This document shows, piece after piece, positions 17,021-25,660 of a stretch of DNA of 64,000 nucleotides. The notes below the pieces were generated by a model. The model made no database searches, was not told where the DNA came from, and was given only the letters and a program-made list of their open reading frames with translations. The position numbers were made by a program, and so were the translations under genes. The stretch spans positions 62,001 to 126,000 of the forward strand of contig JAWLCL010000003.1 in the NCBI GenBank assembly GCA_041687255.1. The letters run 5' to 3'. The DNA comes from Mariniphaga sp041687255 (GTDB lineage: Bacteria > Bacteroidota > Bacteroidia > Bacteroidales > Prolixibacteraceae). Numbering within the stretch: position 1 is the first letter of the stretch; each line of letters opens with the position of its first letter.

Positions 17021-18061
17021 ATGCATTCTATCTCTCGCCGAAATATGATCAAATCGCTCCTGTTAGCTCCGGTTGTCAGTTCTGCCCCTTTTTTACATTC
17101 AATCCAAGTGTCGTATAAGAAAGGAGACAGATATGATTTTGAACCTGGATATCTTAAACTTCACCGAAATGGCGAGTTGAAAGTACGGGGAGAAAAGTTA
17201 TGGCAATTAATGGAAAACTGCCGCCTTTGCCCACGCAAATGTGGGGCGAACCGGTTAAAAGGGGAGAGAGGTTATTGCGGCTCTAAATCCCGGGTGGAGA
17301 TTTCATCATTTCATCCACATTTTGGAGAAGAAAAACCACTGGTCGGAAAAAATGGCTCAGGTACTATTTTCATGACTAACTGCAGTTTGCGGTGTGTTTT
17401 CTGTATTAACTGGAAAGTCAGCCAGGGAGAAGAAGGAAGCTGCAGAAGTATCGGGCAATTTGCCGGAATGATGCTGGCCTTGCAAAGAATTGGATGCCCT
17501 AACATTAACATTGTGACACCAACACATTACTCTGCTCATGTTCTTCTGGCCCTAGATGAAGCAGCTTCAAAAGGATTGAAAATTCCACTTGTATACAATA
17601 CCTGCGGATGGGAACGGTTGGAAATCCTTCAACTACTTGATGGAATAGTGGACATTTATTTGCCCGACTTTAAATACATGGAAGGTGAAAAAGCTGCCAA
17701 ATATTCTTCTGGTGCCGAAACTTATCCTGAAGTAACAAAAAATGCCCTTCTGGAAATGCACCGTCAGGTGGGAGTGGCTCATTCTGCAGAAAACGGGCTG
17801 ATGAAAAAAGGCCTGATGATCCGCCACCTTGTGATGCCGAACAACGTCAGCGGAAGCAACAAAGTGATCGACTGGATTGTCAAAAACCTGCCCATAGACA
17901 CGTTTGTCAATATCATGTCTCAGTACACGCCGGTTTATCAGGCAAAAGATTATAATGAAATAGCCCGGAGGATTACCCGCGAAGAGTATGAAGAGGTAGT
18001 CAATCATGCCCGGATAGCAGGCTTGACAAATTTGGAGGTTCAGGGATATTACAGGATTTAA
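17021..18061 (+). CDS. PflA-like radical SAM protein with twin-arginine-like N-terminus
   Basis: The protein has 346 residues. It belongs to the COG1313/PflX-like group: a cysteine-rich N-terminal motif CRLCPRKCGANR...GYCG (residues 68-90) precedes the radical SAM motif NCSLRCVFCINW (residues 117-128). The N-terminus MHSISRRNMIKSLLLAP has a twin-arginine followed by a hydrophobic stretch to SSAPFLHS, which looks like a Tat signal. Tat export would fit a folded Fe-S enzyme but is unusual for radical SAM chemistry, which needs SAM and reductant. The substrate is unknown. There are no operon partners. Confidence 0.78.
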   Translation: MHSISRRNMIKSLLLAPVVSSAPFLHSIQVSYKKGDRYDFEPGYLKLHRNGELKVRGEKLWQLMENCRLCPRKCGANRLKGERGYCGSKSRVEISSFHPHFGEEKPLVGKNGSGTIFMTNCSLRCVFCINWKVSQGEEGSCRSIGQFAGMMLALQRIGCPNINIVTPTHYSAHVLLALDEAASKGLKIPLVYNTCGWERLEILQLLDGIVDIYLPDFKYMEGEKAAKYSSGAETYPEVTKNALLEMHRQVGVAHSAENGLMKKGLMIRHLVMPNNVSGSNKVIDWIVKNLPIDTFVNIMSQYTPVYQAKDYNEIARRITREEYEEVVNHARIAGLTNLEVQGYYRI

Positions 18062-18335
18062 AAAGTTGCTCTTCCAAGGGCCATTAATAGTTAATCTTCC
18101 ACATAGGCGGATAGAATCTATTCAGCTTTCCAGTATTATTTTCATCACCAGTAAAGAATTATAATAAAATACTTGCTTGTCTTAATTTGTTGTTTCAAAT
18201 AAAAGGTATTATAAACTGTGAGAAAATATTCAGTTAAACATTTATTATAACATTTAAAATGTATCATCAGGATTCTCGTCTTACTACTTCGTTTAAGTAA
18301 ATGCCTTTTCGACAATCATTAAACTTAGAATTTAT

Positions 18336-18440
18336 AAAAAAAGCGTTACATGATTTCATCATATAACGCTAATACTTTTATATCTGTGCTCCCCTGATAG
18401 TTGGAAGTTGCAACCTTGCATGTGAGTTTGGTGTGTATTT
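18336..18440 (+). repeat. Element E
   Basis: Poly-A, then a hairpin with arms AAGCGTTACATGA and TCATATAACGCT, then AATACTTTTATATC, GTGCTCCCCTGATAGTTGG and AAGTTGCAACCT. It is one of the better copies and stands in the gene-free stretch 18062-18634. Confidence 0.8.
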
Positions 18441-18634
18441 TGTAAGTGGTTCCAGCACTAAAATCACTGTACCTTTCTATTAATTTGAATTTTTCAACCA
18501 ATCTGTTAAATTAGGGGTTGCTGTTGTTTTTGCTTTTTCCTCCTTAAACATTAAGCTGGATTAATGTACAGAACCTTCTGAATAACAAATAAAAAAAATT
18601 ATGCGAATGCCTTTTTTGTGGGTATCTTAGCTTA

Positions 18635-18766
18635 ATGAAAATACTTTTTACCGGAGCAACCGGTATATCGGCAAGAGACTTCTTCCTGGCCTGGTAAATC
18701 AGGGACATGAAGTAATATGGTTTGTTCGCGATAAAAAATTATTTTCCTGCCGAAGGATGTTTAATT
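18635..18766 (+). pseudogene. NAD-dependent epimerase/SDR fragment
   Basis: The sequence begins MKILFTGATG. After loss of one T in the GGTTATATCGGC region it continues in another frame as IGKRLLPGLVNQGHEVIWFV, the Rossmann N-terminus of atypical SDR/epimerase proteins. Only about 45 residues remain before an unrelated gene starts at 18782. Confidence 0.65.
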
Positions 18767-18781
18767 TAAAAACATTAAACC

Positions 18782-19531
18782 ATGAAAAGCAAGAGTATTC
18801 CAATTTATGTCTTATTTGTTGTGGCTGTAGTTTTTTTTCCTTTCACAACAAAAGCTCAACTGAGCCTGGATATTGAAAGCGGCGCGGTAATAGCAGGTTA
18901 TAACAATGTCAGGATTCCGGGCGATGCAGGAACATTATTCTCACTCACTGATGATCTGAATGCCATACCGGCTGTTTTTTATCGGTTGAGAGCTGGCTAT
19001 ACGATAAAGTCGAGGCATACTGTTTCTGTTTTATATGCTCCGCTTACGGTTAAATCAGATGGTACAGCAACTTTTCCAATTGATTTTGAGGGAATAACTT
19101 TTCCAGCCAATACGTCACTTGATGCATCTTATACCTTTAACTCATACCGCATTACTTACCGGTATGATTTTGTGAAAAAAACCAGGTTTGAATTTGGGCT
19201 TGGTTTTACTGCAAAAATCAGAGATGCTGAAATTGCCCTTAAAAGTGATGGTTTATCATCAAAAAAGACAAATGTGGGATTTGTACCCATTATAAATTTC
19301 AGGTTAAACTGGTTAATGAATGAAAAATTTGGTTTGCTTCTCGAGGGCGATGCATTGGCTGCCCCGCAGGGAAGAGCAGAAGATGTTTTGCTTGCTTTAA
19401 CCTATAAACTAACTGACAAGGTTGCTTTAAGGACAGGTTACAGAATACTCGAAGGAGGGGCTGATAATGATGAGGTTTATAATTTTTCATTGTTTAATTA
19501 TGCAGTAGTGGGAATATCCATAACTTTATAA
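18782..19531 (+). CDS. Outer-membrane beta-barrel protein of unknown role
   Basis: The protein has 249 residues with a signal peptide (IYVLFVVAVVFFPFTTKAQ). The mature part shows alternating strands (RLRAGYTIKSRHTVSVLYAP, YRITYRYDFVKKTRFEFGLG, ALRTGYRILEGGADNDEV) as in small 8-10 strand barrels. It is too generic to name. It lies 22 bases upstream of the flavin-binding protein gene, so the two are probably one transcript. Confidence 0.7.
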   Translation: MKSKSIPIYVLFVVAVVFFPFTTKAQLSLDIESGAVIAGYNNVRIPGDAGTLFSLTDDLNAIPAVFYRLRAGYTIKSRHTVSVLYAPLTVKSDGTATFPIDFEGITFPANTSLDASYTFNSYRITYRYDFVKKTRFEFGLGFTAKIRDAEIALKSDGLSSKKTNVGFVPIINFRLNWLMNEKFGLLLEGDALAAPQGRAEDVLLALTYKLTDKVALRTGYRILEGGADNDEVYNFSLFNYAVVGISITL

Positions 19532-19553
19532 ACGTCAGTTTGTTGAAGTAGAT

Positions 19554-20012
19554 ATGAACAATCCAGTCCAAATAAGAAAATATATTGAGGACATTCTTCA
19601 AAATTGCCGGTTGGCAGTTCTGGCTACAGTGGCCCATGGGCAGCCGCATGCAAGTTTAATAGCAATTACCCCGGTTCAGGGTTTGCGGCAAATAATTTTT
19701 GCTACATATCGCAATACCCGGAAGTTCGAAAACATTCTACATAACTGCAGAGTTGCAGTTCTTATTCAAGGGGAAGATTTGGACAGTTCAAATCAGCAGA
19801 AAGGTTTCGCTCTTACCGGTTTTGGCAATACCCAGGAGATTGGGATTACAGAAATGGAGGATGCTATGCACGCTCATCTGGAAAGGCATCCGGATCTGGT
19901 GGATTTTCTGAGCTCAGGGGATTTAGCACTCATCCGGATAAAGGTAGAAGAATATCAGGTTGTTCGTGGAATTGATGATGTTACCTGGTGGCCTGTAGAG
20001 GATTCATATTAA
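19554..20012 (+). CDS. Pyridoxamine 5'-phosphate oxidase-like FMN-binding protein
   Basis: The protein has 152 residues with the split-barrel fold of the PNPOx-like family: ILQNCRLAVLATVAHGQPHAS, LIAITPVQGLRQIIFATYRNTRKFENI (landmarks LIAITPV and TYRNTRKFENI), VAVLIQGEDLD and LIRIKVEEYQV. Members bind FMN, F420 or heme, and most are unspecific reductases or of unknown role. The TRKFENI segment would bind the cofactor phosphate. It lacks the C-terminal part of true PdxH, so pyridoxine synthesis is unlikely. Confidence 0.78.
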   Translation: MNNPVQIRKYIEDILQNCRLAVLATVAHGQPHASLIAITPVQGLRQIIFATYRNTRKFENILHNCRVAVLIQGEDLDSSNQQKGFALTGFGNTQEIGITEMEDAMHAHLERHPDLVDFLSSGDLALIRIKVEEYQVVRGIDDVTWWPVEDSY

Positions 20013-20129
20013 TATCTCGAGAATTAATTTCAAGCGAAACTCAACTTGCCAATAAATGTAATGATTTGAAAAATAGATAATCAAATAATCTTAAATCGAA
20101 AGAAATGGCAGGATCATATGAAGCCGGAA

Positions 20130-20385
20130 ATTCGCGCTATGCTACTGTAACCTCCTTTAATATACCCAATTTTTCCAGATTATTTATAGATGGCAGCTTT
20201 TGATTTGCCGGTTACCATACCAATTTTTAATGCACCTGTAATCGGTTGAGAACAGTGATAATCAATAACCTTTCTTGCTGCATTCCCACTGCTTCCCAGC
20301 GACTGATGTTTATTTTCGAGAATGCGCTTTAACTGTAGAATGCCATCAAATGTTTCAACTCCAATTCCCGAGATTTTAGTTTAGA
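20130..20385 (-). pseudogene. Fic family C-terminal fragment
   Basis: About 250 bases match the 3' end of the intact fic gene (30430-30690) in the same orientation, including the stretch CTTCCCAGCGACTG and the codons for DGILQLQRILENK. Substitutions and indels break the frame. It is followed by a decayed E copy. Confidence 0.75.
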
Positions 20386-20451
20386 TTTTTAATGAAAGTT
20401 TAAATAGCAGCTGAAGTTAATTTAGCTTTCGGTTGAAATATGCTTTTTTAT

Positions 20452-20510
20452 CCATGCTCCCCTGACAATGGTAAAATGCAAGCTGGTTTGTGAAATGAAT
20501 TATCATCTAC
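20452..20510 (+). repeat. Element E, decayed copy
   Basis: CCATGCTCCCCTGACAATGG is followed by altered tail words (AATGCAAGCTGG, GAATTATCATC). The hairpin part is not recognisable. The rest of the gene-free stretch up to 20766 holds nothing clear. Confidence 0.55.
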
Positions 20511-20766
20511 GTTGAACCAATTTTTAATCCATTATAATTGGCAATTGATGCAATTAATTCCCTGGAAAAAACTACCTTGACGGGTAACAATAACTTATGA
20601 ATTTCCTGGTGTTTTTAATACCATGCTTCGATGTAGATTATTTTTGATATTTCTTATAATATTTAAAATATCTGATCATTAAGAACCTTCATTATAATGA
20701 TATGTTATTAAAAGTGACTATTTTATTTGAAATTTTAAAGTATTTTGCTTAATCAATATTGCAATT

Positions 20767-21489
20767 ATGAAACAACTTACTGCAACAATTTTGATTGTAC
20801 TTATTTCGATAACAAGCTGGTCTAAGAAGAATGAACTTCCATTAATTGGTGATAAAGCTCCCTCGTTTACAGCAAACTCCACCAATGGAATCTTAAATTT
20901 CCCTGAAGATTTTGGCAACAGCTGGAAAATATTATTCAGCCATCCCCTGGATTTTACAGCAGTTTGCACTTCAGAATTATGCGGTCTTGCGCGTAATCAG
21001 GAAAAACTGGATTCGCTTAACGTAAAAGTAGCTGTAGTTTCAATAGATGAAATTGAAAGACATTTATTATGGAAAGAATTTATGGAAAGAGTATTAAAAG
21101 AAGAAGATGAAGCACTTAAAATACAATACCCTATTATAGCTGATTTATCAGGAGAAGTTTCAAGAAAATACGGAATGTTGCATTCTATTAACGATAAAAG
21201 AGATGTTAGAGGTGTATTTATTATTGATCCGGAAAATACAATTCAGGCGATTAGTTTTTATCCAATGAATGTTGGAAGAAATATGGATGAGATTCTAAGA
21301 ACAGTTTTGGCATTGCAGCTTACAGAAAAAGAAAATGTCCTTACTCCCTTAAATTGGAATCCAGGTGACGATGTGCTTGTTCCCCATAAACCTTATACTT
21401 TTGAAGAATTGGAAAAAAATCCTGAATTAAAAAATCAGTATTACAACAAAGGAGAATTTATGTGGTTTAAACGAATGAGACGACCATAA
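20767..21489 (+). CDS. Exported Prx6-type (1-Cys-like) peroxiredoxin
   Basis: The protein has 240 residues. A signal peptide (QLTATILIVLISITSWSK) precedes a peroxiredoxin domain with the active site HPLDFTAVCTSELC (catalytic Cys about residue 67). The Prx6-type C-terminal extension (LNWNPGDDVLVPHKPY) is present. The enzyme reduces peroxides, here probably in the periplasm, which is uncommon for Prx6 types. A second Cys lies four residues after the first. No dedicated reductase is nearby. Confidence 0.88.
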   Translation: MKQLTATILIVLISITSWSKKNELPLIGDKAPSFTANSTNGILNFPEDFGNSWKILFSHPLDFTAVCTSELCGLARNQEKLDSLNVKVAVVSIDEIERHLLWKEFMERVLKEEDEALKIQYPIIADLSGEVSRKYGMLHSINDKRDVRGVFIIDPENTIQAISFYPMNVGRNMDEILRTVLALQLTEKENVLTPLNWNPGDDVLVPHKPYTFEELEKNPELKNQYYNKGEFMWFKRMRRP

Positions 21490-21514
21490 GAATATCATTA
21501 GAGATTCGTTCGTT

Positions 21515-21562
21515 TCAAAAACGACCACTTTATGGGGGTCTCTTACAGCCGGAAGTTGCTTA
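21515..21562 (+). repeat. Element E, partial copy
   Basis: CTCTTACAGCCGGAAGTTGC is the tail core of E, and a short inverted repeat GTTCGTTTC/AAAACGAC lies before it. It separates two convergent genes. Confidence 0.55.
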
Positions 21563-21570
21563 TGTCTTCA

Positions 21571-21852
21571 TTACAACACAATTACCCCGTCAATTTCATC
21601 CACCTTTTCTGTTATCTCAATTATCTGATCAGCGGAGTCCATCATTGCAACACATGTTATCGATACATGTTTTAAATTAGAGGTGTGTTTAAATGTCATT
21701 GTCCCCGTTTCCGGAAGCAAGGCCTTTATTTTTTCCACCTTACCATCCCGGTTTGGCGAAATGAATTTAAACATATATTTCATTGGCCAACTCTCATTTT
21801 CCATTAACCTATAGCGTAGGTTTCTGAATTTATCAATATTCATAATGTTCAC
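21571..21852 (-). CDS. DUF493 (YbeD-like) family protein
   Basis: The protein has 93 residues. The layout fits DUF493: WPMKYMFKFISPN near the N-terminus, a VEKIKALLPETG helix, FKHTSNLKHVSITCVAMM and a final strand. YbeD-like proteins have an ACT-like ferredoxin fold and are thought to be regulatory; no ligand is known here. ATG at 21850-21852; 21841 is an alternative start. Confidence 0.8.
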   Translation of the reverse strand: MNIMNIDKFRNLRYRLMENESWPMKYMFKFISPNRDGKVEKIKALLPETGTMTFKHTSNLKHVSITCVAMMDSADQIIEITEKVDEIDGVIVL

Positions 21853-22015
21853 ATTTTCTTACTAATCATTACAAGGCAAAGTATCAAATCGTTCATTTTA
21901 TCATTGTAAAAATAAGGAAATACAGAATTCTTCAGGATTAAGCAAGACCTAACTGTAATTTTAAAAACAGGTCTGGATTTTAACACCTAAAAGCCTCTGG
22001 TAAAGGATATACATA

Positions 22016-22095
22016 AAAAGCGTGAAATGAAAAATTCAAATAGCGCTATTACTTTTTCTCCCGATTCATCGGTATCAGGGAAGCTGTAAGTAACC
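22016..22095 (+). repeat. Element E, strongly decayed copy
   Basis: AAAAAGCGTGAAATGA...TAGCGCTATTACTTTT keeps the hairpin order, followed by TCTCCCGATTCATCGG. The tail word is lost. Confidence 0.45.
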
Positions 22096-22302
22096 CGGTT
22101 ACATAAAAAAAAATTTGGTAACTATAACATGAATTCGAGCGACAAAATCTCATTGGAAAAGATTTTGATTAAGCGTTTCCTTGAATGAAAAATGGCTAAA
22201 GAAATTTGGATTCTCAATCGTAAAAATCTGTATCTATTTTTTTATATTTTTCGTAAACAAATCAGTTCAAGTCATATAAAGTACAAATTAAATTTAAAGA
22301 TC

Positions 22303-22449
22303 ATGTCAAAGATTCATGAGACTATTAAAAATGTAAAAAAATCTCCCAAAAAAAGTGCTAAGGAAAAGCGATTGGAAAAGAGAGAAAAGAAAACCATGAG
22401 GAATAAACCGATTGATATCAGAAAAGTTTTTGAAGAAAAGGATAGGTAG
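22303..22449 (+). CDS. Small basic protein, function unknown
   Basis: The frame is open from 22192, but the ATG at 22303 is more natural: it follows an A-rich leader and gives a 48-residue, very lysine-rich peptide (MSKIHETIKNVKK, then KSAKEKRLEKREKKTMRN). The upstream 37 codons are compositionally odd. It may be a nucleic-acid-binding peptide or a chance ORF. Confidence 0.4.
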   Translation: MSKIHETIKNVKKSPKKSAKEKRLEKREKKTMRNKPIDIRKVFEEKDR

Positions 22450-22672
22450 TTTTATTTAAGATAGATTTTAGACTTTAAGAAGAATTTTAAAAGTTGTTTC
22501 GACATTTTTTGATTTGAATAGAGTCGTTAATTGTCGTGTGGGTTTTATTTATCATATAATTAAAGATTTCTCAAAATCTTAATTATTGCAACACCAATGA
22601 TTGAAGCAGATTGCTAACCCTGGCCTGAGTCAGCGCTCCTTGTTTTAATCTGGTAAGACTACCTGGAGGGAT

Positions 22673-22894
22673 TTAATAACTGTCCGGATTAAAGAAGACA
22701 GTAATTCTTGGTTTATCCTTGTAATCTTTAAAAGAACCTCCCTGAGCCTTATGTTTTTGATAGTTGGACCAATCAACTTCATAGGCAGGCATCTATCCAC
22801 TTCTTCCATCTCTCTCCCATCGTATAGCATATAGGTCCTTTCTTGCACGAAACAAGGATTTATAAAACTCAATATGATGCTGTTCTTCAACCAT
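22673..22894 (-). pseudogene. Relic of a conserved small domain (TOTE-primase-N-terminus-like)
   Basis: Reading from ATG 22894 gives MVEEQHHIEFYKSLFRARKD, then LYAIRWERDGRSG, a TAG stop, then MPAYEVDWSNYQKHKAQGG and FKDYKDK. The stop replaces the residue before MPAY, so this looks like one gene broken by a nonsense mutation. The SLFRxRxDLYAxRWE pattern resembles the N-terminal region of TOTE conflict-system primase/helicase proteins; that is from memory and weak. A second fragment lies at 36.4 kb, also next to an E element. Confidence 0.5.
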
Positions 22895-23006
22895 ATTGCA
22901 AATATAATTTTACGAATCTTCTTTTTAGTGTAATGCCTAAATGATAAGGAAAATATTTGCCAGGACTGATATACTGATATTAAGAATGAAATTATAAATG
23001 CACATA

Positions 23007-23090
23007 TAAAAAAAGCTTTATATGAATTTCTTATATAACGCTAATACTTTTGTATCAAGCTCCCTTTATAATTTGAAGTTGCAACCTGAT
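23007..23090 (+). repeat. Element E
   Basis: AAAAAAAGCTTTATATGA, ATATAACGCTAATACTTTTG, then AGCTCCCTTTATAATTTG and AAGTTGCAACCT. It lies just upstream of the hicAB promoter. Confidence 0.72.
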
Positions 23091-23121
23091 CTGGATTCAT
23101 TTTTTCAATATCTTTTAAAAC

Positions 23122-23155
23122 TGCAACTAAATTTCAGTTGCATTTAGTATATTTG
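23122..23155 (+). promoter_or_regulatory. hicAB operator and -7 box
   Basis: TGCAACT (23122-23128) and AGTTGCA (23136-23142) form a perfect 7-bp inverted repeat with a 7-base spacer. TATATTTG (23148-23155) matches the TAnnTTTG -7 consensus and ends only 4 bases before the hicA ATG, so the mRNA may be leaderless. Autoregulation by HicB is the likely use. Confidence 0.7.
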
Positions 23156-23159
23156 TTTT

Positions 23160-23408
23160 ATGGGAACAAAGGAGAAATTGATCGCCAGATTTGCTTCAAA
23201 GCCTAAGGATTTTACTTATACTGAGCTAAAACGCCTGCTAAATTTTTTTGATTATACAGAGGAGCAGGAATCGGGGTCAAGAGTCGTCTTTGTGAATAAA
23301 AAGAGTGGTCACAAAATTAAACTGCATAAGCCACATCCTGGTAATATTTTGAAAAGATACCAGATTGAACTAATCGGACAGGAATTAAAAGATCGTAAAT
23401 TGATATGA
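23160..23408 (+). CDS. hicA: HicA family toxin
   Basis: The protein has 82 residues, a dsRBD-like mRNA interferase. The active-site region GHKIKLHKPHPG with the conserved His (GH, residue 50) is present, and the N-terminus TKEKLIARFASKPKDFTY is typical. It cleaves mRNA when free of HicB. The 3' end overlaps hicB by 4 bases (ATGA). It is flanked by E elements on both sides, and a broken copy lies at 672-752. Confidence 0.88.
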   Translation: MGTKEKLIARFASKPKDFTYTELKRLLNFFDYTEEQESGSRVVFVNKKSGHKIKLHKPHPGNILKRYQIELIGQELKDRKLI

Positions 23409-23743
23409 AAAATGTAATAATATACAAAGAATTCATAGGCACAGTAAATTTTAGTGCCGATGACCATATTTTTTTTGGTAAAGTGGAAGGAATAGATGAT
23501 TTAATAACATTTGAAGGCTCAACAGTTGAAGAACTGGAATTGGCCTTCAGATATATGGTGGATCAGCATTTAGCTGATTGTGAGAAGGAGGGAAAACCGG
23601 CAGAAAAGTCTTACAAAGGCGTTTTTAATGTACGTATAAGTCCTAAGCTGCATAAAAAGGCTTCACATGCTGCCATCAAAAAAGGTATTACTTTGAACCA
23701 GATGATTAAGCAGGCACTGGAAAGGGAACTGGAAGATCATTAA
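23405..23743 (+). CDS. hicB: HicB family antitoxin
   Basis: The protein has 112 residues. The N-terminal HicB domain (YKEFIGTVNFSADDHIFFG, STVEELELAFRYMVDQHL) neutralises HicA. The C-terminal ribbon-helix-helix (FNVRISPKLHKKASHAA, LNQMIKQALEREL) binds the operator. The stop codon is followed at once by the E hairpin at 23745. Two decayed copies of this gene lie at 29220 and 31650. Confidence 0.92.
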   Translation: MKNVIIYKEFIGTVNFSADDHIFFGKVEGIDDLITFEGSTVEELELAFRYMVDQHLADCEKEGKPAEKSYKGVFNVRISPKLHKKASHAAIKKGITLNQMIKQALERELEDH

Positions 23744-23744
23744 A

Positions 23745-23810
23745 ACAAAAAAACATTACATGAAAAATTCATATAACGCTAATACTTTTATCCTTTACTT
23801 CCCGATGCTT
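23745..23810 (+). repeat. Element E, hairpin part only
   Basis: ACAAAAAAACATTACATGAA...TTCATATAACGCTAATAC keeps the hairpin directly after hicB, but the GCTCCCC tail has decayed (TACTTCCCGATGCTTTC). It may serve as the hicAB terminator. Confidence 0.65.
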
Positions 23811-23929
23811 TCAAAATTCCTAATTCAACCAGTCTCTTTAAATCCCTTGAAGATGTTTCTAAAAATTTTACCTTTTAACTCGAGAACTTAGTGGAGGCTA
23901 CAAGGTACATTTTAATTCATTGGGTTCTC

Positions 23930-24676
23930 TTATGCTAATATAACATCCACTCCTGCATTTTCCAGATACTCTCTAAATTCAGGTTTTAAATCGATGTCAG
24001 TTGCCACATGTTGAATCTCGCCTGGGAAGCAAATGTTGGTCATTTCGGTTTTTCCAAACTTACTTGAATCGCTGACAATAAAGACATCCTTTGCTTTTTG
24101 AATGATATAGCTTGAAATTTCAGCCCGAAAAAGATCCCGAATGGTAAAACCGGCTTCTTTTGAATAGCCATCAATCCCCACGAATGCCTTGTTAATATTA
24201 ATTTGGTCAATGCATGTCTTGGTAATTTTCCCAACCAGAGTTTCGCTGTCGTGCTGATAAATACCCCCGAGTATAATAATGTTTGCCTGTTCGTTTTTAC
24301 GGAACTGTCTGGCAATATAAACGTTGGTGGTGATTATAGTTACTCTTCTTATTTTCAGTAGTTCCCGCGCCAATAAAGCATTTACAGAACCCGACTCAAT
24401 GAGAATGGTTTCACCTTCATTTACAAATGCTGCAACTTTTTTTGCGATGCGCAGTTTCTTTTCATAATTCACACCAAGCCGGTTGTTCAAATCATCAGCA
24501 TCTTTGAGTACTGCTCCACCGTGCACACGTTTGAGCAAATCTTCCGTTTCCAGAAACTTTAAGTCCTGCCGGATCGTAACAGCAGAAACTTCCAGTGTTT
24601 CGGAAAGTTCATTCACCGAGGTTTGGTCGTTTTTTCCGAGTATTTTAAGAATTTTATTTTGACGCTCGTTCAGCAT
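23930..24676 (-). CDS. DeoR/GlpR family regulator
   Basis: The protein has 248 residues. The N-terminal winged helix (MLNERQNKILKILGKND, VSAVTIRQDLKFLE) is followed by a sugar-phosphate-isomerase-like sensor domain (GETILIESGSVNALLAREL, AFVGIDGYSKEAGFTI) that usually binds a phosphorylated sugar or polyol. Its start overlaps the ROK stop (TAATG), so it is the last gene of the activase-GRE-ROK-deoR operon and probably its repressor. Confidence 0.9.
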   Translation of the reverse strand: MLNERQNKILKILGKNDQTSVNELSETLEVSAVTIRQDLKFLETEDLLKRVHGGAVLKDADDLNNRLGVNYEKKLRIAKKVAAFVNEGETILIESGSVNALLARELLKIRRVTIITTNVYIARQFRKNEQANIIILGGIYQHDSETLVGKITKTCIDQININKAFVGIDGYSKEAGFTIRDLFRAEISSYIIQKAKDVFIVSDSSKFGKTEMTNICFPGEIQHVATDIDLKPEFREYLENAGVDVILA

Positions 24677-25635
24677 TATTCAAGTGTTAAGGCAGCTGCA
24701 CCAATTACGCCTGCATCTGCACCAATTTGTGAGATAACAATTTTCATCGGATCGAATATCATATCACGTGCCAGTTCTTTAAAAGTTGCTTTTATTTTAT
24801 CGAGGTAGAAATCCCCCCAGTTCGTGAGTCCGCCACCCAAAACCACGAGTGGTGGATTCAATGTTTGAAAAATATTATAAATCCCCAATCCCACATAATA
24901 GGCACTGTCAGAGATAATTTCTTTTGAAACCGGATCATCAATGTCGAGCCCTTTTTTCAGTAATTGTCCGCTTAATTTTGAGATATCGAAGTTGGGAGGC
25001 AAATTGAGTTTACTTACTTTTCCTTCTTTCATTTTCTTTTCATACAAAAAAGGAAGGGCCATTCCACAGGCATGTGCCATGATACAACCTTTATTCCCGC
25101 ATGTGCAAATAAGATCACTGTGAGGTTCGATAATGGTGTGCCCAAATTCACCGGCTGTCCCTGTAAATCCTCTGTAAAGTTTTTTGTTGATAATAATCCC
25201 TGCTCCAATGCCGGTGCTAATCGTTAAAAAAACCATATCGTTGTATTCACGCCCTGCCCCGAATTTAAATGCGCCGAAAGCCTGTGCATTCGCATCGTTA
25301 TCTATGATGACAGGAATATTAAAATACGCCTGCATTTTATCGCGCAGCGGATAATTTTTAAAACCTTTCAGGTTCGATGTTGTAATGACCACACCGTCTT
25401 TAAACCGAATGTGACCGGCGCAACCGATTCCGATTCCTTCCACATTCGATTCCTGTAAATTGTTCCGTCTAAAAAGTTCTTTAACCTGATCGGCAATCAG
25501 TTTTACCATCTCTTCCTCCTTTAGGTTGACATGCGCACAGGTGTTGATCTTATCCACTATCTTTCCAGAGGTATCTACCAGTGCAGTTGCGCATTTTGTG
25601 CCGCCAATATCTACACCGCAAAGAAGTTTGTCCAT
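24676..25635 (-). CDS. ROK family sugar kinase
   Basis: The protein has 319 residues. The phosphate-binding start GVDIGGTKCATALVD, the catalytic Asp region VIIDNDANAQAFGA and the ROK zinc cluster (GHTII... CTCGNKGC) are all present, so it should be an active ATP-dependent kinase. ROK kinases act on glucose, N-acetylated hexosamines, fructose and similar sugars. The exact sugar is not visible. Its place between a glycyl radical enzyme and a DeoR regulator suggests that the operon degrades a sugar or polyol whose product it phosphorylates. Confidence 0.9.
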   Translation of the reverse strand: MDKLLCGVDIGGTKCATALVDTSGKIVDKINTCAHVNLKEEEMVKLIADQVKELFRRNNLQESNVEGIGIGCAGHIRFKDGVVITTSNLKGFKNYPLRDKMQAYFNIPVIIDNDANAQAFGAFKFGAGREYNDMVFLTISTGIGAGIIINKKLYRGFTGTAGEFGHTIIEPHSDLICTCGNKGCIMAHACGMALPFLYEKKMKEGKVSKLNLPPNFDISKLSGQLLKKGLDIDDPVSKEIISDSAYYVGLGIYNIFQTLNPPLVVLGGGLTNWGDFYLDKIKATFKELARDMIFDPMKIVISQIGADAGVIGAAALTLE

Positions 25636-25660
25636 TGGTTCAAAGTTTAGTTTTTGGTTT

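Noticed and set aside
22645..22890. 81-codon minus-strand ORF
   Set aside because: The neighbouring frame reads as a conserved domain with one nonsense codon, so this ORF is an out-of-frame reading of that relic.
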